DNA of 64,000 nucleotides. Source: an uncultured Flavobacteriales bacterium (GTDB lineage Bacteria > Bacteroidota > Bacteroidia > Flavobacteriales > Schleiferiaceae). The translations under genes and the position numbers were made by a program. Of the stretch, positions 41,041 through 49,386 are shown one piece after another (the first letter of the stretch is position 1; every line of letters starts with the position of its first letter). Below the pieces are notes generated by a model, which searched no databases, was not told the origin of the DNA, and saw nothing but the letters and a program-made list of their open reading frames with translations. The DNA is taken from contig CAJQHZ010000004.1 in assembly GCA_905478295.1 (NCBI GenBank), positions 1-64,000 on the forward strand. Reading direction: 5' to 3'.

Positions 41041-42370
41041 TGTAAAAGAACGTATCGAACGTGCAATGAACGCCATTGACTGGGCGGAGTTTGTGGAATA
41101 TACCATGGACATGCATGCCGCCGATATTGCTGAGGCACTGGAAGCTAGGGAGCTTGATGAAATCGAATCTTTCCTCGAACGACTCGACGCTGAGTTAGTC
41201 GCCGACATTTTAGTTGAGATTGATGAAGACGTTCGTTCTCAACTGTTAAAGACGTATACATCAGAAGATATTGCCCATGAACTCGTAGAGAACATGGACA
41301 GTGATGATGCGGCAGATATGCTTTCAGAGCTTTCAGAAGAGTTAACAAAAGAGGTGCTCTCGAAGGTCGATGATAAAGAGCAAGCAAAAAAGATTGCCCA
41401 TCTACTTACCCATGACGAGGATACCGCCGGAGCCTTGATGGCAACGGAATATGTTAAAGTGCAAGAAGGCTTGACTGCGCTTAGATGTGTGGCAGCAATG
41501 AGGACTCAAGCAGAAAATGTAGACCGTGTTCATGCTGTTTATGTAGTCAATGAAGATGATATACTGGTGGGGACGTTGAGTTTGAAAAAACTATTGACGG
41601 CGAAACGAACAGAAAATATTTCCGAACTCTACACCCCGATAAGACACACGGTATTATCTACTACCCCTGCAGAGGAAGTAGCGAATACCATGCAGAAATA
41701 CGATCTATTCGTACTTGCGGTGGTGAATGCTGCTGGCGAATTACTCGGTCGAATTACCTTGGACGATGTCGTCGATTTCATACGTGAAGAGGCAGAGCGC
41801 GATTACCAATTGGCTTCGGGTTTGACTGATGAGGTAGAAAGTGACGATACTGTTTTTGAAGTCACTCGAGCACGTATACCGTGGCTGCTTATCGGTCTTT
41901 TTGGTGGATTGATAGTGGCTTTGATGTTAGGTGAAAACGAAGGCGATATTAAATCGGTGCCAGCTTTGGCTTTGTTTATGCCTCTGATTGCGGCTATGGC
42001 CGGAAATGTTGGGGTTCAATCCTCAGCAATTGTGGTTCAAGCCCTCGCTTCTGAAACGAAAGAGCAAAACATCATCGCAAAGCTTTGGAAGGAATTATCT
42101 GTGGGTTTAGTAAATGGACTTATACTAGCGGCTACAATGTACGGAGCCGGCTTGCTTTTAGGCTATGACCAATTGGTCACTATAACTGTAGCGGTTTCCT
42201 TACTCGCTGTAATCATATTCGCTTCTTTGTTTGGAACTTTTATTCCTTTGCTACTTAACAGGTTCAATATTGATGCTGCCCTGGCAACAGGCCCGTTTAT
42301 CACCACAGCAAATGATGTGATTGGACTGATCATTTATTTTCAAATTGGTCGCTACATCATCGGATACTGA
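41027..42370 (+). CDS. mgtE: MgtE-type magnesium transporter
   Basis: 447 residues from ATG 41027 ([14 protein letters not shown]); an ATG at 41015 is also possible. N-terminal acidic superhelical MgtE_N domain (LLTHDEDTAGALMATEYV at its end), two CBS domains (about 140-260), a connecting helix and a five-helix channel domain from WLLIGLFGGL onward, with AGNVGVQSSAIVVQAL (the pore region). Mg2+ bound to the cytoplasmic part closes the channel. Overlaps rsmA upstream and shares an ATGA-type overlap with the next gene downstream. Confidence 0.95.
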   Translation: MEELSVKERIERAMNAIDWAEFVEYTMDMHAADIAEALEARELDEIESFLERLDAELVADILVEIDEDVRSQLLKTYTSEDIAHELVENMDSDDAADMLSELSEELTKEVLSKVDDKEQAKKIAHLLTHDEDTAGALMATEYVKVQEGLTALRCVAAMRTQAENVDRVHAVYVVNEDDILVGTLSLKKLLTAKRTENISELYTPIRHTVLSTTPAEEVANTMQKYDLFVLAVVNAAGELLGRITLDDVVDFIREEAERDYQLASGLTDEVESDDTVFEVTRARIPWLLIGLFGGLIVALMLGENEGDIKSVPALALFMPLIAAMAGNVGVQSSAIVVQALASETKEQNIIAKLWKELSVGLVNGLILAATMYGAGLLLGYDQLVTITVAVSLLAVIIFASLFGTFIPLLLNRFNIDAALATGPFITTANDVIGLIIYFQIGRYIIGY

Positions 42371-43314
42371 TGAAGGCATTACTCCTAGACGATACGCATC
42401 CACTGCTTGAAGAAGGTTTGATTGCGGGTGGATTGGAATTGGCTCGTGCTTTTGAAGAACCGTTAGAACAGCTCACGGAAAGGCACGCAGATGCTGAGGT
42501 GATCATCATTCGCTCTCGCCTGAAAGTAACTAAAGACTTTTTACATTCTTTTCCTCGACTAAAAGTCATCGGGCGTCTTGGCGCTGGGCTGGAAAATATA
42601 GATGTCGAAGAGGCTGCCCGAAAGCAGATCGTTTGTCTGCGCGTACCGGAGGGTAACGCGCGCGCAGTTGCGGAGCACGCCTTAGGAATGCTTTTGAGTT
42701 TACTCAATCACCTGCCGCGCGTTCAGCGTGAAATTAAAGAGGGAAAATGGTTGCGTGAGTCGAATAAGGGTGGCGAGCTCCAGGCACTCAAAGTGGGTGT
42801 GATTGGCTGCGGTGTAATGGGCGGCACCTTCGCAAGCTTACTTGATGCAATGGGCGTAACTGTACTTGCGTATGATAAATACAAAGCCGGGTATGCAGAA
42901 GGTGGCGTACAAGAGTGTTCATTGCAAGAGCTCTACACCGAAGCAGATGTCATTAGCGTACACTTGCCGTTAACAGCTGAAACTCGGGATTATGCGAATG
43001 CGGATTTTTTCCATGCGTTTAAAAAACCCATCCACTTTATCAATACAGCGCGCGGTCCCATTTTAAATACAGCTGACTTGGTAACGGCCCTCGATTCTGG
43101 TAAAGTGCTTAGTGCAGGATTGGACGTATTGGAATATGAGAAATCGAGTTTCACTAGTCTCTTTGAAGGACCGCTGCCACCGGCTTTAACCGCTTTACTC
43201 GAACGTGAAAATGTGCTGTTAAGTCCCCACATTGCGGGCTGGACTAAAGAAAGCTTTGAAAAAATGGGCGCAGGATTAGCACAAAAGGTTTTAGCAGTTC
43301 TTAAAACCGTTTAA
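42370..43314 (+). CDS. D-2-hydroxyacid dehydrogenase (phosphoglycerate dehydrogenase-like)
   Basis: 314 residues. NAD-binding Rossmann motif GVIGCGVMGGTF near residue 142, NTARGPILNTADLVTAL with the catalytic Arg, and LSPHIAGWT with the catalytic His. Substrate may be 3-phosphoglycerate for serine synthesis or another 2-hydroxyacid. There is no ACT regulatory domain. It starts on the last base of the mgtE stop. It ends by overlapping the convergent lysC by 14 bases, with no terminator between. Confidence 0.88.
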   Translation: MKALLLDDTHPLLEEGLIAGGLELARAFEEPLEQLTERHADAEVIIIRSRLKVTKDFLHSFPRLKVIGRLGAGLENIDVEEAARKQIVCLRVPEGNARAVAEHALGMLLSLLNHLPRVQREIKEGKWLRESNKGGELQALKVGVIGCGVMGGTFASLLDAMGVTVLAYDKYKAGYAEGGVQECSLQELYTEADVISVHLPLTAETRDYANADFFHAFKKPIHFINTARGPILNTADLVTALDSGKVLSAGLDVLEYEKSSFTSLFEGPLPPALTALLERENVLLSPHIAGWTKESFEKMGAGLAQKVLAVLKTV

Positions 43315-44560
43315 AAACAAACTGAACTACATCTGGTGTTCGCTGCTCAAGGAGAATATTGAGCCCTTCTGTTTCGCGCCGTTCATCTTCTTCACGGTAA
43401 TGGCGAATGGTTAAAAGCTCTGTGTCTGAAACCAATTCTAAATCAAACAACCCGATCAATTCCCCCATAACTTTAGGAACGATGATAGGGTCGTGGTTAA
43501 TGCAGAACACGGCTTTAGTTGCAGTATTACGCATGAGATTGACTACAACGCCTTGATCCGCGAACAGTTGGTAAATCGCACTAAGGTGGTGTTCTGCGAT
43601 AAACGCGAGATCCTTTGTCTTTAGTTGCAGCAGTGCTTGATTTTTCTTTAGAATGAAATTGGGCACTTCCGGAGTAGCACGATCTACACCACCTATAGTT
43701 GTTCCCTCGGCTGTTGGGTCTACGAAACTTTTGATGTGTAAAGGAATACCTTTCTTTTTGAGCGGCTGAATGGTCTTAGGGTGAATGATTGACGCCCCGT
43801 AAAAAGCAAGTTCAATCGCTTCATTGAAGGGCAATCGGTCAATCTTAGTCGTGTTTTGGAAAGTCTTCGGATCGGCGTTTAACATGCCCGGGACATCTTT
43901 CCAAATGGTTAGGCTATCGGCTCCTAAGCAGAATGCGAAAACAGCACTCGTATAATCTGAACCTTCACGGCCTAAAGTGGTGGGCGTTCCTGAGGCGGTG
44001 GCGCCTATGAATCCCTGAACGACATTCACTTTTCCCAGATCAATACGGTTTTGTATCGCGGTTGTTGTTTCATCCCAACGCACCGTAGCCCTTCTAAATT
44101 GGTTGTCTGTACGGACAAGAAGTCGAGTATCTTGCCAAACGGTTGGAGTTGCCTTACCAACATATGCTGCTATGATTTTCGTTGAAATGAGTTCCCCATG
44201 ATGTACAATAAAGTCATAGGCCTCGCCGTAAGAAAGGTCTGTCCGATCAATACCCGCGTTAACCTGATTAAGGAGTTCTTGAACGTCCGATTTTAAAGAC
44301 GCCGATTCTTCGAATAATGTTTCGATGATTTCAAAATGAAATTTGCGAATGGCGCCGATTTTTTCCCTTGCCAATTCTAGTTCATTTCGACTCCAGTGAC
44401 TTACTACTTCCTCAAAAGCGTTGGTGGTTTTACCCATGGCACTCACAACCACGATCATTGGGCGCCGTGCAAACAGATCGATGATTCGAGCGACATTTCT
44501 TACACTATCGGCGTCTTTTACTGAAGCGCCACCAAATTTGAAGACAAGAGGTGTACTCAT
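43301..44560 (-). CDS. lysC: Aspartate kinase
   Basis: 419 residues from the ATG at 44560 (MSTPLVFKFGGASVKD). Kinase motif KFGGASV and TLGREGSDYTSAVFA are present; two ACT units are suggested in the last ~130 residues (LQLKTKDLAFIAEHHL, LFDLELVSDTELLTIRHY). First step from aspartate to lysine, threonine, methionine and diaminopimelate. No homoserine dehydrogenase fusion. Its start overlaps the GNAT stop by 2-4 bases, so both come from one mRNA. Confidence 0.94.
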   Translation of the reverse strand: MSTPLVFKFGGASVKDADSVRNVARIIDLFARRPMIVVVSAMGKTTNAFEEVVSHWSRNELELAREKIGAIRKFHFEIIETLFEESASLKSDVQELLNQVNAGIDRTDLSYGEAYDFIVHHGELISTKIIAAYVGKATPTVWQDTRLLVRTDNQFRRATVRWDETTTAIQNRIDLGKVNVVQGFIGATASGTPTTLGREGSDYTSAVFAFCLGADSLTIWKDVPGMLNADPKTFQNTTKIDRLPFNEAIELAFYGASIIHPKTIQPLKKKGIPLHIKSFVDPTAEGTTIGGVDRATPEVPNFILKKNQALLQLKTKDLAFIAEHHLSAIYQLFADQGVVVNLMRNTATKAVFCINHDPIIVPKVMGELIGLFDLELVSDTELLTIRHYREEDERRETEGLNILLEQRTPDVVQFVFKRF

Positions 44561-45024
44561 TTTAAAGCATTCAATTGTTCGCGTGTCAACGTTCCCAAAT
44601 GCCATTCTGGGTCGAGCGTTGCGTTATATTTTTTGTAGAAATTTAAAGCGGGTTCGTTCCATTCTAAAACCGTCCATTCCATTCTACCTACGTTCTGTTT
44701 CGCTGCTTCATCCACTACTTTATCGAACAATTCTTTGCCTAGACCGCCTTTGCGAAATTTCGGTTTTACATAAAGGTCTTCTAAGTGTAGCGTAGGACCT
44801 TTCCATGTGCTGTAGCGAGAATAGTATAAAGCCATGCCAACGATACCTGACTTTTTATGTTCCGCAACAAAGCAATGAAATCGTTGCTCTGAAAAGCCAT
44901 GTCGTTTTAAGTCATCTACGGAGATAATCACGGCATTCGGTTCTCTTTCGTATAGGGCCAATTCCATAATGAGCGCGTGTACCGCGACCATATCTTCTTG
45001 TGCTCCTTTGCGAATCCTTACCAT
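44557..45024 (-). CDS. GNAT-family N-acetyltransferase
   Basis: 155 residues from the ATG at 45024 (MVRIRKGAQED). Acetyl-CoA binding loop VKPKFRKGGLGKELFDKVV, preceded by LHLEDLYV, and a C-terminal WNEPALNFYKKYNATL. This resembles the diamine/polyamine (SSAT-like) acetyltransferase group, but the substrate is not established. Coupled to lysC downstream. Confidence 0.88.
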   Translation of the reverse strand: MVRIRKGAQEDMVAVHALIMELALYEREPNAVIISVDDLKRHGFSEQRFHCFVAEHKKSGIVGMALYYSRYSTWKGPTLHLEDLYVKPKFRKGGLGKELFDKVVDEAAKQNVGRMEWTVLEWNEPALNFYKKYNATLDPEWHLGTLTREQLNALK

Positions 45025-45031
45025 AGTGTTA

Positions 45032-45065
45032 CGAAGGTACTGCAATCTCAACTTCTTTGTTCAAA
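45032..45065 (-). promoter_or_regulatory. Candidate promoter for the GNAT-lysC operon
   Basis: On the minus strand TTTG (45062-45065), 22-base spacer, TACCTTCG (45032-45039). The -7 element ends 7 bases before the ATG, so the transcript would have almost no leader. Confidence 0.4.
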
Positions 45066-45118
45066 GTGTTCCACGCACGATATTCCTCAGGGATCGTAAT
45101 TCAGAGCAAAAATGAAAA

Positions 45119-47026
45119 TTATTTTCTGAGAGCTATAGCATCTGCCTTTAGAACTTCTACAACGGATGGGTCGAGAAGGGTAGAAGTATCTCCAAGATTA
45201 CTAGTATCACCTTCGGCAATTTTTCTCAGAATACGACGCATGATTTTTCCGGAGCGTGTCTTCGGTAAGCCGGGTACGATTTGTATTACGTCGGGTTTAG
45301 CAATAGGTCCAATTTCCGCTACCAATGAGCTGATCACTGATTTTCTTATGGTTTCTTCATCAGCGGTATCCTTATCGACAATAACGTAGGCATAAATCCC
45401 TTGACCTTTAATATCGTGCGGGTACCCAACAACTGCACTTTCAGTCACTGCGCGTGACGCATTAATTGCATTTTCTATTTCAGCAGTACCGAATCGGTGA
45501 CCACTCACGTTTATAACGTCGTCTACACGACCAATGATTCTGTACATCCCTTCTTCTCTGCGAGCACCATCACCAGTAAAGTAATAGCCTTTGTAGTTGC
45601 TGAAGTATACATTCTTGCAACGTTCGTGATCTCCGTATGTAGTGCGAAGCATTGACGGCCACGGGTGTTTTATACACAAGTAGCCTTCTACGCCGTCACC
45701 TTCTATCTCATTCCCATCGGCATCCAGAAGTACGGGTTGTATGCCTGGTAATGGGCGTCCAGCATACGTGGGTCGTTGTAGACTTAGATTCCCAAGCCCC
45801 GATATCATAATGCCTCCTGTTTCTGTTTGCCACCATGTATCTACTACGGGACAATTTCCACGTCCAACTTTATCGTGGTACCAATGCCATGCTTCAGCAT
45901 TAATGGGTTCTCCTACCGATCCGATCACTTTTAGTGCCCCCAGTTCTGCACGATCGACATATTCATCGCCACAGGCCATAAGCGCGCGGATCGCAGTGGG
46001 TGCAGTATAGAATTGGTTAACACTGTATTTATCGCAAACGTCCCAGAAACGTCCAGCATCTGGAAAAGTCGGTACGCCCTCAAACATTAGGGTAGTCGCA
46101 CCGTTGAGAAGCGGTCCGTAAATGATGTAGCTGTGACCCGTAATCCATCCAACATCGGCGGTACACCAATACACATCACCGCGTTGGTATTGAAATACAT
46201 TTTTAAAACTGTAGCCAGCATAAACCATGTAGCCACCGCAGGTGTGAACCACACCTTTTGGTTTTCCAGTAGAACCTGAAGTATACAAAATGAAAAGCAT
46301 GTCTTCGGCATCCATGGGCTCTGCCGGGCAATCTGTGCCCACTTCTACAACCGCCTCGTGGTACCAATGATCACGTCCCTCTACCATAGTAACGTCACGT
46401 CCATCCCGGCGAATAACGATCACACTTTCTACAGAGGCACAATTTTTTAATGCTTCATCCACGGTCGCTTTCACAGGTAAAGCTTTTTCACCGCGATACA
46501 TTCCATCAGAGGTTAAAACACAAACACACCGACTATCGTTGATTCTATCCGTAAGAGCATTCGAAGAAAATCCAGCAAATACTACGGAGTGCACCGCGCC
46601 AATTCGTGCACATGCTAGAACGCCAATAGTTAATTCTGGAATCATCGGCATATATACCGCTACCCGATCTCCTTTTTTTACGCCTTTCGCTTTTAAGACA
46701 TTTGCGAAACGACATACTTCGCTGTGCAATTCTCTATAAGTTAGGCGCACCTCTCGTTCCTTTGGATCATTAGGTTCCCAGAGCAGCGCGATATCCTCAC
46801 CTTGTGTTTTAAGATGGCGGTCAAGGCAGTTTTCAGTAATGTTCAGACGGCCTCCTTGAAACCATTTTACTGCAGGCGTTGCAAATTCCCATTCAAGCGT
46901 TTTATGCCAAGGTTCTTGCCAACTAAATGCTGCTGCGATTTCTTCCCAGAACTTAACGGGTTCATTTATTGACGCAGCATAGGCTTTCTCATAATCTGAG
47001 AAGGTCCTTAGTTGAATTTGATCCAT
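45119..47026 (-). CDS. acs: Acetyl-CoA synthetase
   Basis: 635 residues from the ATG at 47026 (MDQIQLRTFSDYE); an earlier start at 47056 would overlap the upstream gene. ANL-superfamily motifs: YTSGSTGKPKGVVHT (P-loop), WWQTETGG, YFTGDGARRE, and the A10 lysine in SGKIMRR, whose acetylation switches Acs off in many bacteria. Converts acetate, ATP and CoA to acetyl-CoA, scavenging acetate. It is 11 bases downstream of the InsA-like gene and likely co-transcribed with it. Confidence 0.97.
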   Translation of the reverse strand: MDQIQLRTFSDYEKAYAASINEPVKFWEEIAAAFSWQEPWHKTLEWEFATPAVKWFQGGRLNITENCLDRHLKTQGEDIALLWEPNDPKEREVRLTYRELHSEVCRFANVLKAKGVKKGDRVAVYMPMIPELTIGVLACARIGAVHSVVFAGFSSNALTDRINDSRCVCVLTSDGMYRGEKALPVKATVDEALKNCASVESVIVIRRDGRDVTMVEGRDHWYHEAVVEVGTDCPAEPMDAEDMLFILYTSGSTGKPKGVVHTCGGYMVYAGYSFKNVFQYQRGDVYWCTADVGWITGHSYIIYGPLLNGATTLMFEGVPTFPDAGRFWDVCDKYSVNQFYTAPTAIRALMACGDEYVDRAELGALKVIGSVGEPINAEAWHWYHDKVGRGNCPVVDTWWQTETGGIMISGLGNLSLQRPTYAGRPLPGIQPVLLDADGNEIEGDGVEGYLCIKHPWPSMLRTTYGDHERCKNVYFSNYKGYYFTGDGARREEGMYRIIGRVDDVINVSGHRFGTAEIENAINASRAVTESAVVGYPHDIKGQGIYAYVIVDKDTADEETIRKSVISSLVAEIGPIAKPDVIQIVPGLPKTRSGKIMRRILRKIAEGDTSNLGDTSTLLDPSVVEVLKADAIALRK

Positions 47027-47037
47027 TGGTCCATCAG

Positions 47038-47460
47038 TTATTGGTTCTGACTCCAATTTAGGACAAAAAATTTACCTTCTAACTCCGAAATAAGTAGGCC
47101 TTTCTGTTCTAGATACTCTGACGATTTCATACGTTCCAAGAGCTGTTCGTGTTCAAGAACTTCAAAACTGGGTTTGTGATTATTCTGAATCTGGGGTCTT
47201 TTAATCTTATACGTTTTGACCCAATTCATTACACTTACGTGGGAGATACCCAAAATGCGTTCTATTTCACGATAGCTCACTCCCTCTATGTAAAGCTGAA
47301 GAGCTTTAACGACATAATAATCAGAGATTCGTTTGCCCAATTTTTGGACGGTGAAATAGTAGTTGCATTCTTTACAACGGTAGCGTTGACGATCTTTAAT
47401 TATCCCACTTTTAACATAGCTTGCGCTGGAACACTTGGGACAGTGTTTTACTTCTTTCAT
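47038..47460 (-). CDS. IS1-type InsA-like zinc-ribbon/HTH protein, probably domesticated
   Basis: 140 residues. Four Cys form a ribbon (Cys7, 10, 29, 32: CPKCSS and YRCKECNYYF), followed by a helix-turn-helix (about residues 48-82: DYYVVKALQLYIEGVSYREI, RILGISHVSVMNWVKTYK). This is the InsA DNA-binding module of IS1 transposases. The remaining ~55 residues are unrelated to the InsB catalytic domain and no DDE part or partner frame follows. It sits 11 bases before acs on the same strand, so a role as a regulator, perhaps of acs, is inferred. It could also be an IS remnant. Confidence 0.75.
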   Translation of the reverse strand: MKEVKHCPKCSSASYVKSGIIKDRQRYRCKECNYYFTVQKLGKRISDYYVVKALQLYIEGVSYREIERILGISHVSVMNWVKTYKIKRPQIQNNHKPSFEVLEHEQLLERMKSSEYLEQKGLLISELEGKFFVLNWSQNQ

Positions 47461-47513
47461 GGCGGCGTAAGGTTTCTATAGATGGGAAAATACAAAAAAA
47501 AAGTGGCGCAAAT

Positions 47514-47542
47514 AAAAAACGCTGCCCAATTACAAGGCAGCG
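47514..47542 (-). terminator. Intrinsic terminator after marR
   Basis: CGCTGCC/GGCAGCG stem with a 9-base loop. On the minus strand it is followed by TTTTTTATTT. It separates marR from the InsA-like gene. Confidence 0.8.
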
Positions 47543-47598
47543 CTTAGTCACTCTGTTTGGGGCAAAGTGCCCTATTGAATATGCGCTAAAGCGCAGGT

Positions 47599-48051
47599 TT
47601 AGGTCATTTTAATGGTTTCTTCTGCTCTATGCGTTTCCACTACTTCACTCACTCTAGTCATCACTTTAAAGAAGCCACGAACTTCTTCTTCGGTCACTTC
47701 GGATAAAACTTGGTGATTGAAATCTAATACTGCCTGGCGGCTGTAGTCGCGCATTTTCAATCCTTCGTGGGTCAATTTGATTAAAACGCTTCGCCCGTCA
47801 TGCGGATTCGATTCTCTTGAAATTAATGCCTGCTTTTCAAGACTATTTAATAGACGACTTAGAGAAGTGCTTTCCATGCCCATTTTCGGTCCTAGGGATG
47901 TGGAAGGGGTTCCTTTTTTAATATCGATGTTCAATAATGCGAAGCCCATTGCGACTGTCAGACCGTATTGGGCAACTTGCTCATTGTACATTTTTGACAA
48001 TGCAATCCAGGATTTCCTGATTTGAAAGTCAAAGGTTTCTTTTGGTTTCAT
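47599..48051 (-). CDS. MarR-family transcriptional regulator
   Basis: 150 residues. Dimerising helices flank a winged helix (GMESTSLSRLLNSLEKQALISRE as recognition region, then the wing NPHDGRSVLIKLTHEG with the conserved Asp-Arg). MarR repressors sense small ligands or oxidants; no Cys is present, so a thiol switch of the OhrR kind is excluded. The gene is monocistronic, with a perfect 32-bp palindrome 25 bases before its ATG and a terminator behind. No transporter or enzyme gene is adjacent, so its regulon lies elsewhere or it controls the neighbouring lipoprotein genes. Confidence 0.93.
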   Translation of the reverse strand: MKPKETFDFQIRKSWIALSKMYNEQVAQYGLTVAMGFALLNIDIKKGTPSTSLGPKMGMESTSLSRLLNSLEKQALISRESNPHDGRSVLIKLTHEGLKMRDYSRQAVLDFNHQVLSEVTEEEVRGFFKVMTRVSEVVETHRAEETIKMT

Positions 48052-48076
48052 ACTTCTAATGACGTACCCAATATAC

Positions 48077-48108
48077 TAAATTATACTATGCGCGCATAGT
48101 ATAATTTA
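48077..48108. promoter_or_regulatory. Perfect 32-bp palindrome, putative MarR operator
   Basis: The half-site TAAATTATACTATGCG is followed directly by its exact reverse complement, with no spacer. The core TATGCGCGCATA resembles GCGC-centred MarR-family operators. A near-consensus -7 (TATATTGG, minus strand, 48068-48075) lies just downstream, so a bound dimer would block the marR promoter. The last three bases are the stop codon of the LPP20-like gene. No T run follows, so it is not an intrinsic terminator. Confidence 0.75.
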
Positions 48109-49386
48109 AAAGTCTAAACTTCGAAGTAGTTGCGGTAGGAGGAGGTAGTTGAAATCGTCCATGAATTCAGATTTCGCGCTGTTTAAGGCGGTTTCCTGTG
48201 AAGCAGAAATGGCCGTTCCGGATATCGTTGAGCTGTTCCAAAGCATGGAGTTGTTTTCAATGGACGAAAGTGAAAATCGGGCCTTTATGCGCACTTTGTG
48301 CCGCACCAACGCATTACGTACCTGCCCAACTCTTGCGGTTTCTGAAGCCAGCTGCCCGTCGCATTCTAGAATCAGTTGTGCCGTTTTACGATCACCTATA
48401 GTAAAGTCTTTTGATAGACTTTTTTCTAGCTCATCGACCAATTCATCAGCTCCGGTACTAGCAATAAATACCGTTGGCTTTTGAAAGTTAACCGCGATTG
48501 ATTCGCTCCATTGACTTTTATTTTTTAGCCAACTTTTCGTTTCCGAATGGGCAGATTGAATACGATCCCAGTCCCACGCAAAGTAGAGCGTGACGAGCGT
48601 TTCAAAGCCTGTGCGTATGCATTGGATGGTTTGTTCTCGAAGTATAAATTGTCCCGAGCTCGAAGAAAGGGCGAGAGGAATCTGTTCTTGACTTTGTCTA
48701 GGCTGTTCGTGTTGTGCATGAAACGTTACTGGTAAACCTAAAAAAACCGACTTTTCAGGGTGCCAATCGATCTTAACAACAACTTTTTCAATCGATCGCA
48801 AAGCCTCTGTAGCACTTGCATTTAATGTCGTTCTGTAACGGATGTCGCCAAACAATTGAAAGTCGTAGGCTTTGTCTAAAGCGTCAACAAGGGCGCTTAA
48901 GCGAGGCGAAGCTGAAAGGCTTGGATTTTGTGCCTCCGAGATTTTAGTATTGATCCAGTCCATGGCCGCCGCATCTTGAATTTCTTTTTTGCGCAGAAAG
49001 GATTCAAGATCGAGCTTGTAAAGGGTATAGAAACGGTATTCATCGGCATACGTTTCAACCAATTCATAATCATCCAAGCGAAGAGATGAGGTAGATGTAG
49101 TGTTCGATTCAAATGCGCTATTGAAACCGCTTGCATCTTCTTTTTGCAACAACTTTGATTCGTCGTAAATCTCGCTTTGAACTTCTTGTGCCAGATCTGC
49201 TAGCGCATTTGAACGTGCAGCTTGCTGATAAGGTACGTTTGGATTAATGAAGCTATTTCCAATTCCATATACGAAGACACCATTGGGGTCAATAGGCTTT
49301 CCTGAAATCCATGAAGGTGGCGCATTTTTCTTAGTACCGCAACCCCAGAGCAGGACTGTAATGAAGAGTATCAATAGATTTTTCAT
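48106..49386 (-). CDS. LPP20-like lipoprotein
   Basis: 426 residues. Lipoprotein signal LLWGCGTKK with Cys16. The segment PPSWISGKPIDPNGVFVYGIGNSF, then QAARSNALADLAQEVQSEI, is the pattern of LPP20/FlgP-type domains, in which a helix rich in small residues follows the G-x-G turn. The later part (VFIASTGADELVDELEKSLSKDF) may hold a second alpha/beta domain. Probably periplasm-facing outer-membrane lipoprotein. The start overlaps the upstream gene stop by 4 bases (ATGA), so the pair is made together. Function unknown. Confidence 0.75.
   Translation of the reverse strand: MKNLLILFITVLLWGCGTKKNAPPSWISGKPIDPNGVFVYGIGNSFINPNVPYQQAARSNALADLAQEVQSEIYDESKLLQKEDASGFNSAFESNTTSTSSLRLDDYELVETYADEYRFYTLYKLDLESFLRKKEIQDAAAMDWINTKISEAQNPSLSASPRLSALVDALDKAYDFQLFGDIRYRTTLNASATEALRSIEKVVVKIDWHPEKSVFLGLPVTFHAQHEQPRQSQEQIPLALSSSSGQFILREQTIQCIRTGFETLVTLYFAWDWDRIQSAHSETKSWLKNKSQWSESIAVNFQKPTVFIASTGADELVDELEKSLSKDFTIGDRKTAQLILECDGQLASETARVGQVRNALVRHKVRIKARFSLSSIENNSMLWNSSTISGTAISASQETALNSAKSEFMDDFNYLLLPQLLRSLDF

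Noticed and set aside
47038-47460. Intact IS1 insertion sequence
   Set aside because: Only the InsA-like part is present; no InsB catalytic frame and no inverted repeats noticed.
48077-48108. Terminator for the LPP20 operon
   Set aside because: Stem is strong as a palindrome but has no spacer loop and no T run on the minus strand; an operator fits better.
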